Positions 44,820-53,705 are shown, counted from the stretch's first letter. The stretch is DNA of 64,000 nucleotides from a bacterium (GCA_018266105.1 JAFEBA010000010.1:221539-285538); one strand, 5' to 3'. Notes: a model not told the origin generated them from the letters alone. A program made the numbers and translations.

Positions 44820-47800
44820 ATGACCGCCGGACTGACTGTCGAAGCCCGGCTCATGGCCAGTTTCTTCAGATGGTTCCGAGTGTTCATCCTGACCGTCCTG
44901 CTGACCAGCCTGGTGCTGGCTCAGTCACCGCAACTGGGTGGCTTCGTCGATCAACTGGAGGGGCTGGTGTCTCGCCGCGACATCAACGGAGCGGCCCGGC
45001 TGGTGGAGAGCCAGCCTCAGGTGGCTCAGGAAGCCTTCGTCTTCATGGCCTACACGCTCAATACCATGGACCCGGACGTGCAGCAGCAGGCCGTACTCAT
45101 GCTCAATGTCATCGCGCGCACCTTCAAACTGCGCGGCAACAGCGAAATGTATCAGTTGCTCTCCCAAAACGGCAAAGCCCTGGCCGACAACGTCTGGCAG
45201 GGCACCGTCTTATCCGGAATCCAGACGGCCGCCTCCACCCCTGTGGCCAACAATACGGGAGCCTCCAATCCCGAAGCCATCGCCCTGGTCTGTATCAGGG
45301 TGGGCAACTTTGCCGACGCGGAGTCCATGTTGCGCCAGCTTCTGGCCACCCACCCCGGCCCGGTGGCCGAGCGGCGCATCAAACGACAGATCGCCGCCTG
45401 CAGCCTGGGTCAAGGTCGACCTCACGAGGCTTTGCGCCAGGTCGAGGAGCTGCTGAAGACCCCCGCCGACAGTCACGAGAAACTGGCCAGCGAACTGCTG
45501 GCCAGTCACTGCGCCTACCGCACCGCTCTGCGCGCCCGGCTCAATGACCACATCCAGAAAGCCCGCGCGCTCGCCACCATTGAGCCCGGGCCCTATGGTC
45601 AGGTCGCCCGCTATCTGCTCGAATCCCATCAGCTCAGCTTTGACCTGCTTAGCAACCCCGATCTCTCCGTGGACGAAATTATGCGGCGCCACGCCAGTTG
45701 TTGGAAAGAGATCCAAAGCCTCAAGCCGGCCAGTCAAGAAGAGCTGGCCCTCTTCACCAGTGAGCTCTGGTGGGTCATGGATGTCTTTGAAAACACCTGG
45801 CTCTGGTCGGTCGGCCGGGCCAAGGTGCGGCCGGGCGAGCAAGCCGACCCTCGCCTCAAAGAGATCGGGCCCAATGTAACGGTTCTTTTCGACCTGGGCA
45901 AACAGCTGAGCGCCCAGGGTCATTCTGAAGTCACCTTCTCCTCTTTGGAGTTCCTGCAGAACATCGTGGACGCCTATCTCCAGGACGCCGACCTGAAAAA
46001 CTCCCAACCCCTGCTGACCCGGCTCGACACCAGTCTGCCCGGCCTCTACCAGGGCTGCCAGCAACTGCAGAAGGTGGTCGGCTCCGCTCCCATCTCCACC
46101 ACACGCGGCTCCATCAGTCGCCTCATGGCTCGTCACTTCCAGCTCAAGGCCTTGCAGTCGGTCAAAGGGGCCCAGGCTAACTTCTCCGAGGATGTGCGGC
46201 GCTCGGTTGAAGAGGACTTGAGCCGGGCCGATTCCTTTGCCGAACAAGCCGACAATATTGACACCCATCTGCAGATTTTGCGAACTCGCCTGGAATATCT
46301 ACACTCGGCCCGGCCCACCAACTGGCAGCAAACCGCCCTGCAGAGCATCAGCCAGTATTCTCAGCTGGCGGGAGCCACCGCGGGACGCTTTGCTCAGTTC
46401 ACGGTCTACAATGAGAGAGGCAAAATTTACCTGGCCCAGGGCAAGAAAAACGAGGCCGCCGCTGACTTTCAAAAGGCCATCGACACTCTCGAAGCCGATC
46501 TCCGTGACTCGGGCAGTTCCGCCAGCCGTTCTCAGTCGATCCGCAGCGCCTACAGCCAGCTCTATGAAGATCTGGCCAAGGCTCAGGCCCAGGAGGGCAA
46601 GAGCGCGGCAGCTTTCGAGACTCTGGACCGTCTGCAGCAGATGCAGTCTTTTGGCCGCTTCAAGCTGCAGGACCTGCAAAAGCGCGTGCGCGGAGGAGAT
46701 CAGGCCACCCTCAATCGAGCCGGCGAAGCCCAGGCTCAAATCCAGGCGGCCGAGTTGGAGCTGGTGGCTCTGAAAAACTCTCGGGCCAGTCAGGGCCAGA
46801 TCGACAAAGCCGTCCAGATTCTGGCCGATAATCGCAGCGCCTACTACGCCTGCGTCAACGATCTGGAGCAGAAATACCCCGAGTTTCGCAAGTTGGACAT
46901 CAAGCCAATCAATTTTTCCAAGCTGCAACGCTCCATTCCCGCCAACACTCTGGTGGTGCAGTACTTCGCCTCCAAAGATGAACTCTTCATTCTGCAGGCC
47001 TCCCGAGAGAACGTGATGGTTCGCAAGGTGCCCGTAGCCCGAGCGGAGCTCGAGCGCCTGGTCACGGATTTCCGCCGCCTGATTCTGAATTTCCCCGCCA
47101 GCGGAGGCCGCTTTAGCTGGTCTAGCCCTGACGGAGAGAACCTGAAAAAGACCAGCACTCAACTATACGCGCATCTGATCGCCCCACTGGAGGGGGATCT
47201 GGCCGGTAAAGAAGCGCTGGCGGTGGTGCCCTTTGACTTTCTGCTCTACCTTCCGTTCCAGGCTCTGGCCAGCGAAGCTGGCGGCAAGCTGCAATACCTG
47301 GTGGAGAAAAAGCAGGTGGTGGTGCTGTGCAAGGCCGCCGACCTCGATCAAGTCTTCGGAGCACCGGCCTCCAAGACTGGTTCTCTCGTCGCTTTTGGCA
47401 ACCCCGATGGCAGCCTTCCCGGTTCAGGCGAAGAGGCCCAGGCTCTCAAAGAGATCTTCCCTGGCTCCAAGGTCTTCCTCAGTGGGGACGCCACCATTGA
47501 ACGCCTGAAGGGGATCCAGGCGCCTGCGGTGGCCTACCTGCACTTCGCCACCCACGGCATCCTGGACGACGACCCCCGCCAGAGCCATCTTGTCATGGCT
47601 CGCGGCAACAAACTCGCCGTGACCGATATTGTCGGCTTCCAGTTGGACGGGCCGGATTCCGACCTCAACCTGGCCACTCTGTCGGCCTGCGAGACTGCTC
47701 TGGGAGGCCCCAACCATGACGGTTCCGACCTGCGCAGTCTGGCCAGTGCCTTCAGTCTGGCCGGCTGCCGCAGCGTGGTGGCCAGCCTCTGGAGCGTGGA

Positions 47801-47966
47801 AGACGAATCCACTCGCAACTTAATGGTGGAGTTCTACAAGGGCCTGAAGGCAGGCAAGACCAAGGCCCAGGCACTCCAGCTGGCCCAATGCCGCCAGCTG
47901 GCCCAAGAGAAATACAACCACCCCTTCTTCTGGGCGCCCTTCATCCTGATCGGTGACTGGCGCTAA
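44820..47966 (+). CDS. TPR-CHAT domain protein (caspase-like protease fold), secreted
   Basis: The protein has 1048 residues from 44820; an ATG at 44853 would start at MASFFRWFRVFILTVLLTSL, a clean signal peptide. The middle (about 150-640) is helical with TPR-like repeats (FTVYNERGKIYLAQGKKNEA, AQEGKSAAAFETLDRL). The C-terminal CHAT domain (about 720-1048) has the catalytic dyad His912 (LHFATHGIL) and Cys957 (LSACETALGG), then RSVVASLWSVEDEST. CHAT proteases cut specific partners. Here it appears to be exported. The gene downstream probably encodes a partner. Confidence 0.88.
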   Translation: MTAGLTVEARLMASFFRWFRVFILTVLLTSLVLAQSPQLGGFVDQLEGLVSRRDINGAARLVESQPQVAQEAFVFMAYTLNTMDPDVQQQAVLMLNVIARTFKLRGNSEMYQLLSQNGKALADNVWQGTVLSGIQTAASTPVANNTGASNPEAIALVCIRVGNFADAESMLRQLLATHPGPVAERRIKRQIAACSLGQGRPHEALRQVEELLKTPADSHEKLASELLASHCAYRTALRARLNDHIQKARALATIEPGPYGQVARYLLESHQLSFDLLSNPDLSVDEIMRRHASCWKEIQSLKPASQEELALFTSELWWVMDVFENTWLWSVGRAKVRPGEQADPRLKEIGPNVTVLFDLGKQLSAQGHSEVTFSSLEFLQNIVDAYLQDADLKNSQPLLTRLDTSLPGLYQGCQQLQKVVGSAPISTTRGSISRLMARHFQLKALQSVKGAQANFSEDVRRSVEEDLSRADSFAEQADNIDTHLQILRTRLEYLHSARPTNWQQTALQSISQYSQLAGATAGRFAQFTVYNERGKIYLAQGKKNEAAADFQKAIDTLEADLRDSGSSASRSQSIRSAYSQLYEDLAKAQAQEGKSAAAFETLDRLQQMQSFGRFKLQDLQKRVRGGDQATLNRAGEAQAQIQAAELELVALKNSRASQGQIDKAVQILADNRSAYYACVNDLEQKYPEFRKLDIKPINFSKLQRSIPANTLVVQYFASKDELFILQASRENVMVRKVPVARAELERLVTDFRRLILNFPASGGRFSWSSPDGENLKKTSTQLYAHLIAPLEGDLAGKEALAVVPFDFLLYLPFQALASEAGGKLQYLVEKKQVVVLCKAADLDQVFGAPASKTGSLVAFGNPDGSLPGSGEEAQALKEIFPGSKVFLSGDATIERLKGIQAPAVAYLHFATHGILDDDPRQSHLVMARGNKLAVTDIVGFQLDGPDSDLNLATLSACETALGGPNHDGSDLRSLASAFSLAGCRSVVASLWSVEDESTRNLMVEFYKGLKAGKTKAQALQLAQCRQLAQEKYNHPFFWAPFILIGDWR

Positions 47967-48010
47967 TTGTCAACAGCTCCTGGCCGGAGGCCAAAATTGA
48001 GGAGATCGAG

Positions 48011-48985
48011 ATGCGCAAAAGCCTGGTTGGATTGCTGATCCTGTCGAGTCTGGGCTGGGCCCAACCCGCCCGAAAACTTGCCATGGTTTTAAGAGTGCAG
48101 GGCAGCGCGACCAACGGCTCGCTTCCCGTAGTGACCGGGCAGCTCTGGGCAGCCGGAGACTCCATCCAGCTGGCGCCCGAATCTCAAGTCACGGTGCTGC
48201 TCCTCAACCAGGGTGAGCGCCAGGAAATCAGCGGTCAAGGCTCGCTGGATGTGGCCGCGGACGGATTGAAACTGCACGGCGGCTGTCGATCCAGGCTGCT
48301 CTCCAGCGGCCAGCCCAGGCTGGCCCTGACCGGAGACAACCATCGCCAGATCGCGGGAATGGTTCTGCGGGGAGCGGCCTCGGTAGTGGAAAATTCCCCT
48401 TTCAGTCGAATCGAGGTTCTTCCTCAAAGCATCAAGCTCTCGCGCCTGGCTGAGTCGGGCAGCCCACCTCCACTGAGATTCGTCTACTTGAGCCGTTACT
48501 CTAATCCCATCCTCGGCTTCGATTTACAAAGCGTAAAAATGCCGACCCCCGCCAGGCCTTCCGATGCACTCTTCAGTCCCGAAATCAAAGCCACCCGGCA
48601 GGGTGAACTCTGGGTGTGGGAATCTCCCTGGCCCCTGGAAGGCCCCAACGTCCAGGCCCTCGAGGTGGTCGAACCCGGCACCGAAAGGCGCCAGCTGTAC
48701 ACCCGGATCTATCGCTGCTCACCTCAGGAACAGTCGGAACTGGCCGCCGCCCGAGCCCGTGTGACCGAATGGGCGCGCCAGGACCCTGAGTCGATTGAGC
48801 CGTCAGTCTACCTGGCCAATCTGCTGGAAGACAAAGGCCAGCTCGAGGCCGCTCTCGAGGCCCTCAAACCCGCCCTGGCCCTACAGCTCGAGGACGAGGG
48901 CCTGGTGCAAATGCACGCCCGCCTGTTGATCGACCTGGGGCGCTATCAGGACGCAGCCGAGGTCCTGACCGAAGCCAGCCAATGA
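48011..48985 (+). CDS. Secreted FecR-like / TPR-containing partner of the CHAT protein
   Basis: The 324-residue protein has a signal peptide MRKSLVGLLILSSLGWAQ. Residues 25-110 have the pattern of a FecR-like beta domain (GQLWAAGDSIQLAPESQVTVLLL, EISGQGSLDVAADG). The C-terminus (about 245-320) has TPR-like helices (PSVYLANLLEDKGQLEAALE). It begins 44 nt after the CHAT gene with GGAG six nt before the ATG. CHAT-TPR proteins are often encoded next to FecR-like proteins; the assignment is by pattern only. Confidence 0.6.
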   Translation: MRKSLVGLLILSSLGWAQPARKLAMVLRVQGSATNGSLPVVTGQLWAAGDSIQLAPESQVTVLLLNQGERQEISGQGSLDVAADGLKLHGGCRSRLLSSGQPRLALTGDNHRQIAGMVLRGAASVVENSPFSRIEVLPQSIKLSRLAESGSPPPLRFVYLSRYSNPILGFDLQSVKMPTPARPSDALFSPEIKATRQGELWVWESPWPLEGPNVQALEVVEPGTERRQLYTRIYRCSPQEQSELAAARARVTEWARQDPESIEPSVYLANLLEDKGQLEAALEALKPALALQLEDEGLVQMHARLLIDLGRYQDAAEVLTEASQ

Positions 48986-48991
48986 GACTGC

Positions 48992-49345
48992 TCAGCGAAT
49001 CTCGACCGTCAGATCAAAGGTCGCATTCCCTCGCGTAGGACCCACCTCGATCAGGTAGTCACCTTTGATCGGAAGCGTTCCTGACCACTGGGTCTGCTCT
49101 GGCTTCGAGAGCTCTCCGCCATCACCAACCACCTGAAAAACAGCGTTGTTTTCCAGCGAACGAATCCGGACCGTCATCTTCTGCCCCTTGCCGGCCCCCA
49201 CCCAAAACTTCTCGGTGGTGCCCCGGACGACCGCACCGTGCACCGTCTTAGAAAATTTACCCCGATCAAAGTGGATGGTCGTATCAGCTCCCGCTGAACT
49301 CAGGAGCGACAGCCCCAGCCCAAACCCAAACAAGCGATTTTTCAT
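48992..49345 (-). CDS. Small secreted PPC-like beta-domain protein
   Basis: The ATG at 49345-49343 gives 117 residues with a signal peptide MKNRLFGFGLGLSLLSSAGA. The mature part (FSKTVHGAVVRGTTEKFWVGAGKGQ, abbreviated; then TVRIRSLENNAVFQVVG and IKGDYLIEVGPTRGNATFDLTV) is that of a pre-peptidase C-terminal type beta-sandwich. It is convergent with the FecR-like gene. Function unknown. Confidence 0.65.
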   Translation of the reverse strand: MKNRLFGFGLGLSLLSSAGADTTIHFDRGKFSKTVHGAVVRGTTEKFWVGAGKGQKMTVRIRSLENNAVFQVVGDGGELSKPEQTQWSGTLPIKGDYLIEVGPTRGNATFDLTVEIR

Positions 49346-49470
49346 GCCCAGCCCTTCCCCAAGTCCGCGCCCCATTCCCTGCAACCCAACCTCGCAACCC
49401 GCCTCGATCCCAGGCAACCGCCCCGGCCGGACCACCAGCACTTGAAGACCAACTTGTCACAAGAGCATCC

Positions 49471-50556
49471 GTGGCCATGACCGAAAGTTTACCGGAAGCC
49501 AACCCCCGCCCCGCCGCCTCAGGCTATTGTGGGCAGACCATGATGCACGCACTGCCTCCCCGCCTTCAGTTCCAGCCAGGCTCCAGGCCTCCCGCTCCTC
49601 CCCCTGGTGACCGCGATCTGTGCGGCAAAGTCGTGGAGAAGGCCAAAGACGTGTTTCAGGCCGTAAGTCTTCTCGGAGCCGGACTGGTCTTCAAACACAG
49701 TAAGGAGAAGGCCCTGAAGGCCGAGGGGGCCGCTCTCAAGGACGTGCCCAACGTCAAAATGTCGCGCCCCCTGCTGCTCTGTCCGGGCTGGACCACTGAT
49801 CTCCACCGCTTTGACGTGCTCTCCAACCGCCTGCTGGCCTCCGGCCAGAACGGTTCCTCGGCCGTTTACCTTCATCAGGGCAAGGCCTATCGTGACAACG
49901 AGTGCACTTTGCCCCTCGATCAGATTCCCTCCAACACTAAAATCTTCGTCAACATCTGGGATGACCGTCGCAGCGCCCCTGAAGTCACAGCACCGCAGAT
50001 CAAGCAAAACCTGGAGCTCATTCAAACTGCCCTGGGCCCCACCAAAGTCGACCTGGTGGGCTTCAGTATGGGCGGATTGGCCTCACGCAAATATCTGGAC
50101 GAAGGGGGAAGGCACGTGGGCAAGTTCGCCACCCTGGGCACGCCCCACCAGGGAACTCGCTTCGGTCAGTGGTCCAATCGTATTCTCCAACACCAGGTCG
50201 GCTGGGCGGCCAAACCTCTGAACCTGACTGAGAAAGACGCACCCGCCATGCAATGGCTGGCAGCCGATACTCCCAACCTGCAGCAGTTGAATCAAAACTG
50301 GCCCAGGCAACGCGCTCAGATCGAAGACTCCCTGTTTCTGGTCAGCCACAGCCAACTCACCCCCTCCACCAGTTGGCGCCCCTTGGCGGCCGGGGACGGG
50401 CTGGTGGAGCTCGACCGCGCCACCCTCCCGGGTGCCCCCACCCGCATTCTAAAAGACAGCCCCTTCCTCAATCACGAGACCCTTCCCAGCGACAGCAAAA
50501 TGTATCGCGAGATGGCCGCCTTCTTCGGCTGGCAATCCCTCGATCCTAATCGATGA
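49471..50556 (+). CDS. Alpha/beta-hydrolase, lipase/PGAP1-like
   Basis: The protein has 361 residues from a GTG at 49471; an ATG pair at 49540/49543 is an alternative start (MMHALPPRLQFQPGSRPP). The N-terminus is Pro-rich. The hydrolase domain has LLLCPGWTTDLHRF, the nucleophile elbow VGFSMGGLAS, LGTPHQGTRFG and a late His (NHETLPSDS). The overall pattern is that of triacylglycerol-lipase-like esterases. No signal peptide was seen. It is divergent from the small secreted protein gene. Confidence 0.75.
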   Translation: MAMTESLPEANPRPAASGYCGQTMMHALPPRLQFQPGSRPPAPPPGDRDLCGKVVEKAKDVFQAVSLLGAGLVFKHSKEKALKAEGAALKDVPNVKMSRPLLLCPGWTTDLHRFDVLSNRLLASGQNGSSAVYLHQGKAYRDNECTLPLDQIPSNTKIFVNIWDDRRSAPEVTAPQIKQNLELIQTALGPTKVDLVGFSMGGLASRKYLDEGGRHVGKFATLGTPHQGTRFGQWSNRILQHQVGWAAKPLNLTEKDAPAMQWLAADTPNLQQLNQNWPRQRAQIEDSLFLVSHSQLTPSTSWRPLAAGDGLVELDRATLPGAPTRILKDSPFLNHETLPSDSKMYREMAAFFGWQSLDPNR

Positions 50557-50578
50557 ACAGGTTGTGGTGGTTCGGTTT

Positions 50579-50597
50579 GAACCTGGCAGCCAGGTTC
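50579..50597. repeat. Perfect inverted repeat downstream of the lipase gene
   Basis: GAACCTGGC-A-GCCAGGTTC is a 19-base dyad 23 bases after the lipase stop. As RNA it would form an 8-bp stem with a 3-base loop. No T-run follows, so it is not a standard intrinsic terminator; it could be a transcript-end hairpin or an operator. Confidence 0.4.
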
Positions 50598-50683
50598 CCC
50601 CGGTCGGATTCGCATGTTATTGATGCTTTTAGGCAGCCTCAGCCGGCGTCTGCCCAGAATTGCGACGGCCTGAGCTTTTAGGA

Positions 50684-50706
50684 CTGGTTAAACGAGCGTT
50701 AACCAG
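50684..50706. repeat. Inverted repeat CTGGTTAA-N7-TTAACCAG
   Basis: Two perfect 8-base arms (50684-50691 and 50699-50706) flank a 7-base loop in the 286-nt gap between the lipase and proline-rich genes. The spacing suits a dimeric regulator site or an RNA hairpin. Nothing else was recognised in this gap, apart from a possible -10 (TAGAAT) before the next gene. Confidence 0.4.
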
Positions 50707-50842
50707 GCTTTCCGCTTGCTCGCAAGTGGACAAGACTTTTTTACAAAACTTGTTGCAAACCCCGGACCCACGCAACCTTTTCACCACCTTGAGCACATAG
50801 AATGTAGATGGAAGACGGCTAAAGCCGCAGGAGGAGAGCAAG

Positions 50843-51691
50843 ATGTATATTCAAGGCACCCCCACGTTTGCATTCGCGCCCATCCGTCCGGCCAAGGGAC
50901 CCATGGCTCCGGCCGCCCCCACGCCGCCCTCGGGAGAGCAAGAGCAGATCGCTCCCAGCCTGAATGAAAACCTGGGCTTGATGCCCAAAAGCCTGACTTT
51001 TGCCCCCTCCGCTCCGGCCCCCCAGGCTGCCCCCCAGACCCAGGCGGCTCCAGTGCCTCAAGAGGTCCCGACTGCTCACACAGCCCGTCCCGAAGCGATG
51101 GACCTGGCGCTGGCTGGAACCAATTTGCTCCAGGCCAAGAGTGGAGGGGTGCTGGTGGATTTCGGCAGTGAGGCCCCCCAGGCCGCCCCTTCTGCCCCCG
51201 AGCCCAAACCTTTCTGGCTTCAGGATCCGGCGGTTCAGGCCGTGCTCTCGGCCCCACCGGAGCCCCCCACCTCAAAAGTGGCCAAGAGCTTGATGACTCT
51301 GGGAATCAGCGAAAGTGAAGCCAAATCGCTCCATCAAGCCGCCTGTCCTCCCGGGTTTCTAGCCGGCTGCGCGGGACGCACTCAAAGTGGAGTCTTCTTC
51401 CTGGTCTCCAAACGGGACCCCGCTCCCGGCCAGAATGCTGGCCCCGAGGACTACAAAATCTTCCTCGGCAAACCGGGAGACATCAAGGAAATGCCGGTCG
51501 CGGCGATTGACAGTCCGGGGCGTTCCACCACCCACCTCCGCACCGCGACCGGAACCAAAATCGATCCCTACCGCGGCGAGATTCAGGTGGCGGGAGAAAG
51601 GCCGTTCACGCTATCCGCTCCCAAATCCATGGTCAAACTTTGGCAGCTCAATGACGGGATTGAGACCCCTCAACAATCCGTCTTTCGGTGA
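50843..51691 (+). CDS. Proline-rich hypothetical protein
   Basis: The 282-residue protein has a good GGAGGAG ribosome site before the ATG. It begins MYIQGTPTFAFAPIRPAKGP, then a Pro/Ala/Gln-rich tract (about 20-150). A compact region follows (155-282; SKVAKSLMTLGISESEAKSL, SGVFFLVSKRDPAPGQ, YKIFLGKPGDIKEM). There is no signal peptide and no known family. The start and the Pro-rich linker resemble those of the giant AAA+ protein and of the partial gene at 63460. Confidence 0.6.
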   Translation: MYIQGTPTFAFAPIRPAKGPMAPAAPTPPSGEQEQIAPSLNENLGLMPKSLTFAPSAPAPQAAPQTQAAPVPQEVPTAHTARPEAMDLALAGTNLLQAKSGGVLVDFGSEAPQAAPSAPEPKPFWLQDPAVQAVLSAPPEPPTSKVAKSLMTLGISESEAKSLHQAACPPGFLAGCAGRTQSGVFFLVSKRDPAPGQNAGPEDYKIFLGKPGDIKEMPVAAIDSPGRSTTHLRTATGTKIDPYRGEIQVAGERPFTLSAPKSMVKLWQLNDGIETPQQSVFR

Positions 51692-51907
51692 GCCTGAGCA
51701 CCCCCAACTCAAAGCTCAATAGGGCCATATCTCGCTGGAAGAGGCCCAACCGATACCCCGATAAGCAGTTATGGCGAGAGGGCTCCGAACTGCCGCGTTT
51801 TCTCTAGCGAGCGTCGGGAAGAGCGCCAAAAGCCCCCCGGCGTCACAGGTTTCCGCTGCCAGGCAGGGGAGCCCGGTAGGCCAGAGTGTAATTCCCATGG
51901 GACAACC

Positions 51908-52978
51908 GTGAGAAACAAACTGCATTGGGCGTCCCAACCACTCGACCAGCTGGCGGCGGTGACCAGCCCCTGGCGCATTGTATCGGCCCTCCCGTGGTTT
52001 GAGCAAATGCCCGGCCTGCGCCAGCAAACCCTGGGAAAGCGGGCCGTTTTGGCCCTTCCTGAGGCGGGCCAGCCGTTGCTTGTGCTGCGCCTGCCTCGAC
52101 GCATCGCGGCGCTCGATGGCCAGCGCTTTGCTGGAGAGCGGCTTGGCTTTTCCAACGCCTGGGTGCTGGCCCTCCAAGCCGGCCCAGGCGAATCGTGCCC
52201 AGAGACACCGTCGCTACCGTCAGGACCGGCCCGTCTGGACTGGGCTGAGGGCTGGCCCGAAGTGCGCTGGGGGCAGTCCAGACTGGGCAGCGGCTGTCAT
52301 CCCCTGGCACGCGACTGGGCCTGGGCCTGGACACCCACTTACGGCCCGGTCTTATTGCGCTTGTATCTGCAGGCTTCGCAGGCGGCCATCATCAGCTGGG
52401 TAGAAAGCCAGTGTGCCGGGCTTTGGCGCGCGCACCCTTCGGGAAACCTGGCTTCGCGTCTGAGCGAAGACTGTCGCATGCTTTGCTCACCGGGCTACCT
52501 GCGTTTGTCGCGCGGCTATCTCCATCCCCCCGAAGAGCAAGTCGAGGCTGACTACTTTCTGTTGATGAATCTGACGGAAGGTGCCTTGGGCGAACTGGAA
52601 TTCGATTTAATGGACGGCGACTACGTTCGCTACGTGGCCACAGGAGACTCCAGGCAGAGCCTGCGAGACTATTTGCATGCCCGTGCCGGTCGCGGCCGAC
52701 CGCACCGCTGGAACCGTTTTCGCGACCTCCCTGTCATCGACGCGGTCGCCTCCGATCCCGAGGGCTGTGCCGCGCTGGTCTCCCAAGCTTTGGGCTGGGA
52801 ACCCTTGTCCCTGGAGCCCCTTTTGACAAGGCTGGCCGCCACTCCACTCAGCCAACTTCCTCGCCATCTCCACATCGAGGTGCGCAGCGAGGTCTGGGGA
52901 CAAGAAGTGTGGGACCGTTTTGCCCGGGCTCAACCGCGCATTCTCTTCACCTGGCGACACCCCCAAGCTAGCCCATGA
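51908..52978 (+). CDS. Hypothetical protein, 356 residues
   Basis: The start is GTG at 51908, without a clear ribosome site. The protein is Trp- and Leu-rich (PWRIVSALPWFEQMPG, WAEGWPEVRWGQSRLGSG, RDWAWAWTPTYGPVLL) with no signal peptide, membrane helix or recognised motif. Codon usage resembles the neighbours. The 216-nt gap before it holds nothing I recognise. Confidence 0.55.
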   Translation: MRNKLHWASQPLDQLAAVTSPWRIVSALPWFEQMPGLRQQTLGKRAVLALPEAGQPLLVLRLPRRIAALDGQRFAGERLGFSNAWVLALQAGPGESCPETPSLPSGPARLDWAEGWPEVRWGQSRLGSGCHPLARDWAWAWTPTYGPVLLRLYLQASQAAIISWVESQCAGLWRAHPSGNLASRLSEDCRMLCSPGYLRLSRGYLHPPEEQVEADYFLLMNLTEGALGELEFDLMDGDYVRYVATGDSRQSLRDYLHARAGRGRPHRWNRFRDLPVIDAVASDPEGCAALVSQALGWEPLSLEPLLTRLAATPLSQLPRHLHIEVRSEVWGQEVWDRFARAQPRILFTWRHPQASP

Positions 52979-53067
52979 AACCGCAGATGCCAACCAAGCT
53001 CTCCCCACCAGATTCTGCTGGTTGAAAAGGTGACAAAATCGAGAACTACGGTTGCAGGCTTCAGGGC

Positions 53068-53493
53068 ATGCCCTCGCTGGCGTCCACCGAATTCTTTGCC
53101 AAAGAACTCAAAAGCCGCGGACTATATCGAGTTTAGACCTTCCTCAACGGCCATTCTGACCTGGTGGCCTGGGATATCGGCCCCGCCTTGATCAAACAAC
53201 TGAAGTTCTACGGAGTGGAATGCACCCAGCTGGAACGCCTGCTTCACTCCCTCAGAACTGGAATTTTACTCCCGACGCCCGGCCTGCGCTGCCTCCCCCG
53301 CAATCAAATCAGCGCCTACGAGTCCGCCTATTCAGACCGGCTGCGCATCGAGGCACTGGACGGAACGGAGGGTGACTTCTTCAACGTCATACGCGAGCGA
53401 CTGCCGAGTCTCGAGCCCGCTGCGATGAGGGGTCTGCTCAGCAAACAACGGCAGGCCAAAGCGTCTTATCGATGCGATCGAGGATCCGGTTGA
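53068..53493 (+). pseudogene. Small gene interrupted by an in-frame TAG
   Basis: An ATG at 53068 opens a frame reading MPSLASTEFFAKELKSRG and meets a TAG at 53134-53136. It then continues in the same frame without a further stop to 53493 (HSDLVAWDIGPALIKQLKF onward). The total would be 141 residues. The coherent amino-acid composition on both sides of the stop suggests one gene broken by a nonsense mutation or a sequence error. A GTG at 53164 could also start a shorter intact product. No family is recognised. Confidence 0.45.
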
Positions 53494-53576
53494 GAAGGAG
53501 CTTCTCCGCGACGAAAGTTACGAGAATTTTGGCGTCCTTTGAGACTTGCCCTAAATGTCGGGGCTCTTCTGCCCGC

Positions 53577-53607
53577 TGTGTACAACCTGTGGATATGTGT
53601 ACAACCT
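53577..53607. repeat. 12-bp direct repeat flanking a DnaA-box-like nonamer
   Basis: TGTGTACAACCT occurs at 53577-53588 and 53596-53607 (19-bp period). The segment TGTGGATAT overlapping the two copies (53588-53596) matches the reverse complement of the DnaA box TTATCCACA at 8 of 9 positions. It lies in the 212-nt gap before the sulfur operon. Confidence 0.4.
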
Positions 53608-53668
53608 CTCAGCGCGGCAAGATAGTATCTTTGAACTATTTCACTTCGGCCCAGTCCTGATATTCTCA

Positions 53669-53688
53669 ATATATGAATATTCATATAT
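53669..53688. promoter_or_regulatory. Perfect 20-bp AT-rich palindrome, likely ArsR/SmtB-type operator
   Basis: ATATATGAATATTCATATAT is a perfect palindrome directly upstream of the operon's first ribosome site (AGGAGG at 53690-53695). AT-rich dyads of this form are typical operators of ArsR/SmtB-family repressors, including sulfide-responsive BigR/SqrR-type proteins. No ArsR gene is in the window. A repressor here would block transcription of the whole efflux/sulfur operon. Confidence 0.6.
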
Positions 53689-53705
53689 CAGGAGGCTACC
53701 ATCAA

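Noticed and set aside
45210..46268. Minus-strand open frame of 352 codons inside the CHAT gene
   Set aside because: Antisense shadow; the opposite strand encodes a well-supported TPR-CHAT protein.
53472..53660. Small frame with several cysteines (CPKC, CVQP, MCTT) before the sulfur operon
   Set aside because: The cysteines come from the 12-bp direct repeat and adjacent bases, there is no ribosome site, and it overlaps the interrupted gene.
53631..53666. TTGAAC and TATTCT as a promoter for the sulfur operon
   Set aside because: The spacing is 24 bp, too long for a sigma70 promoter; TATTCT alone is not sufficient evidence.
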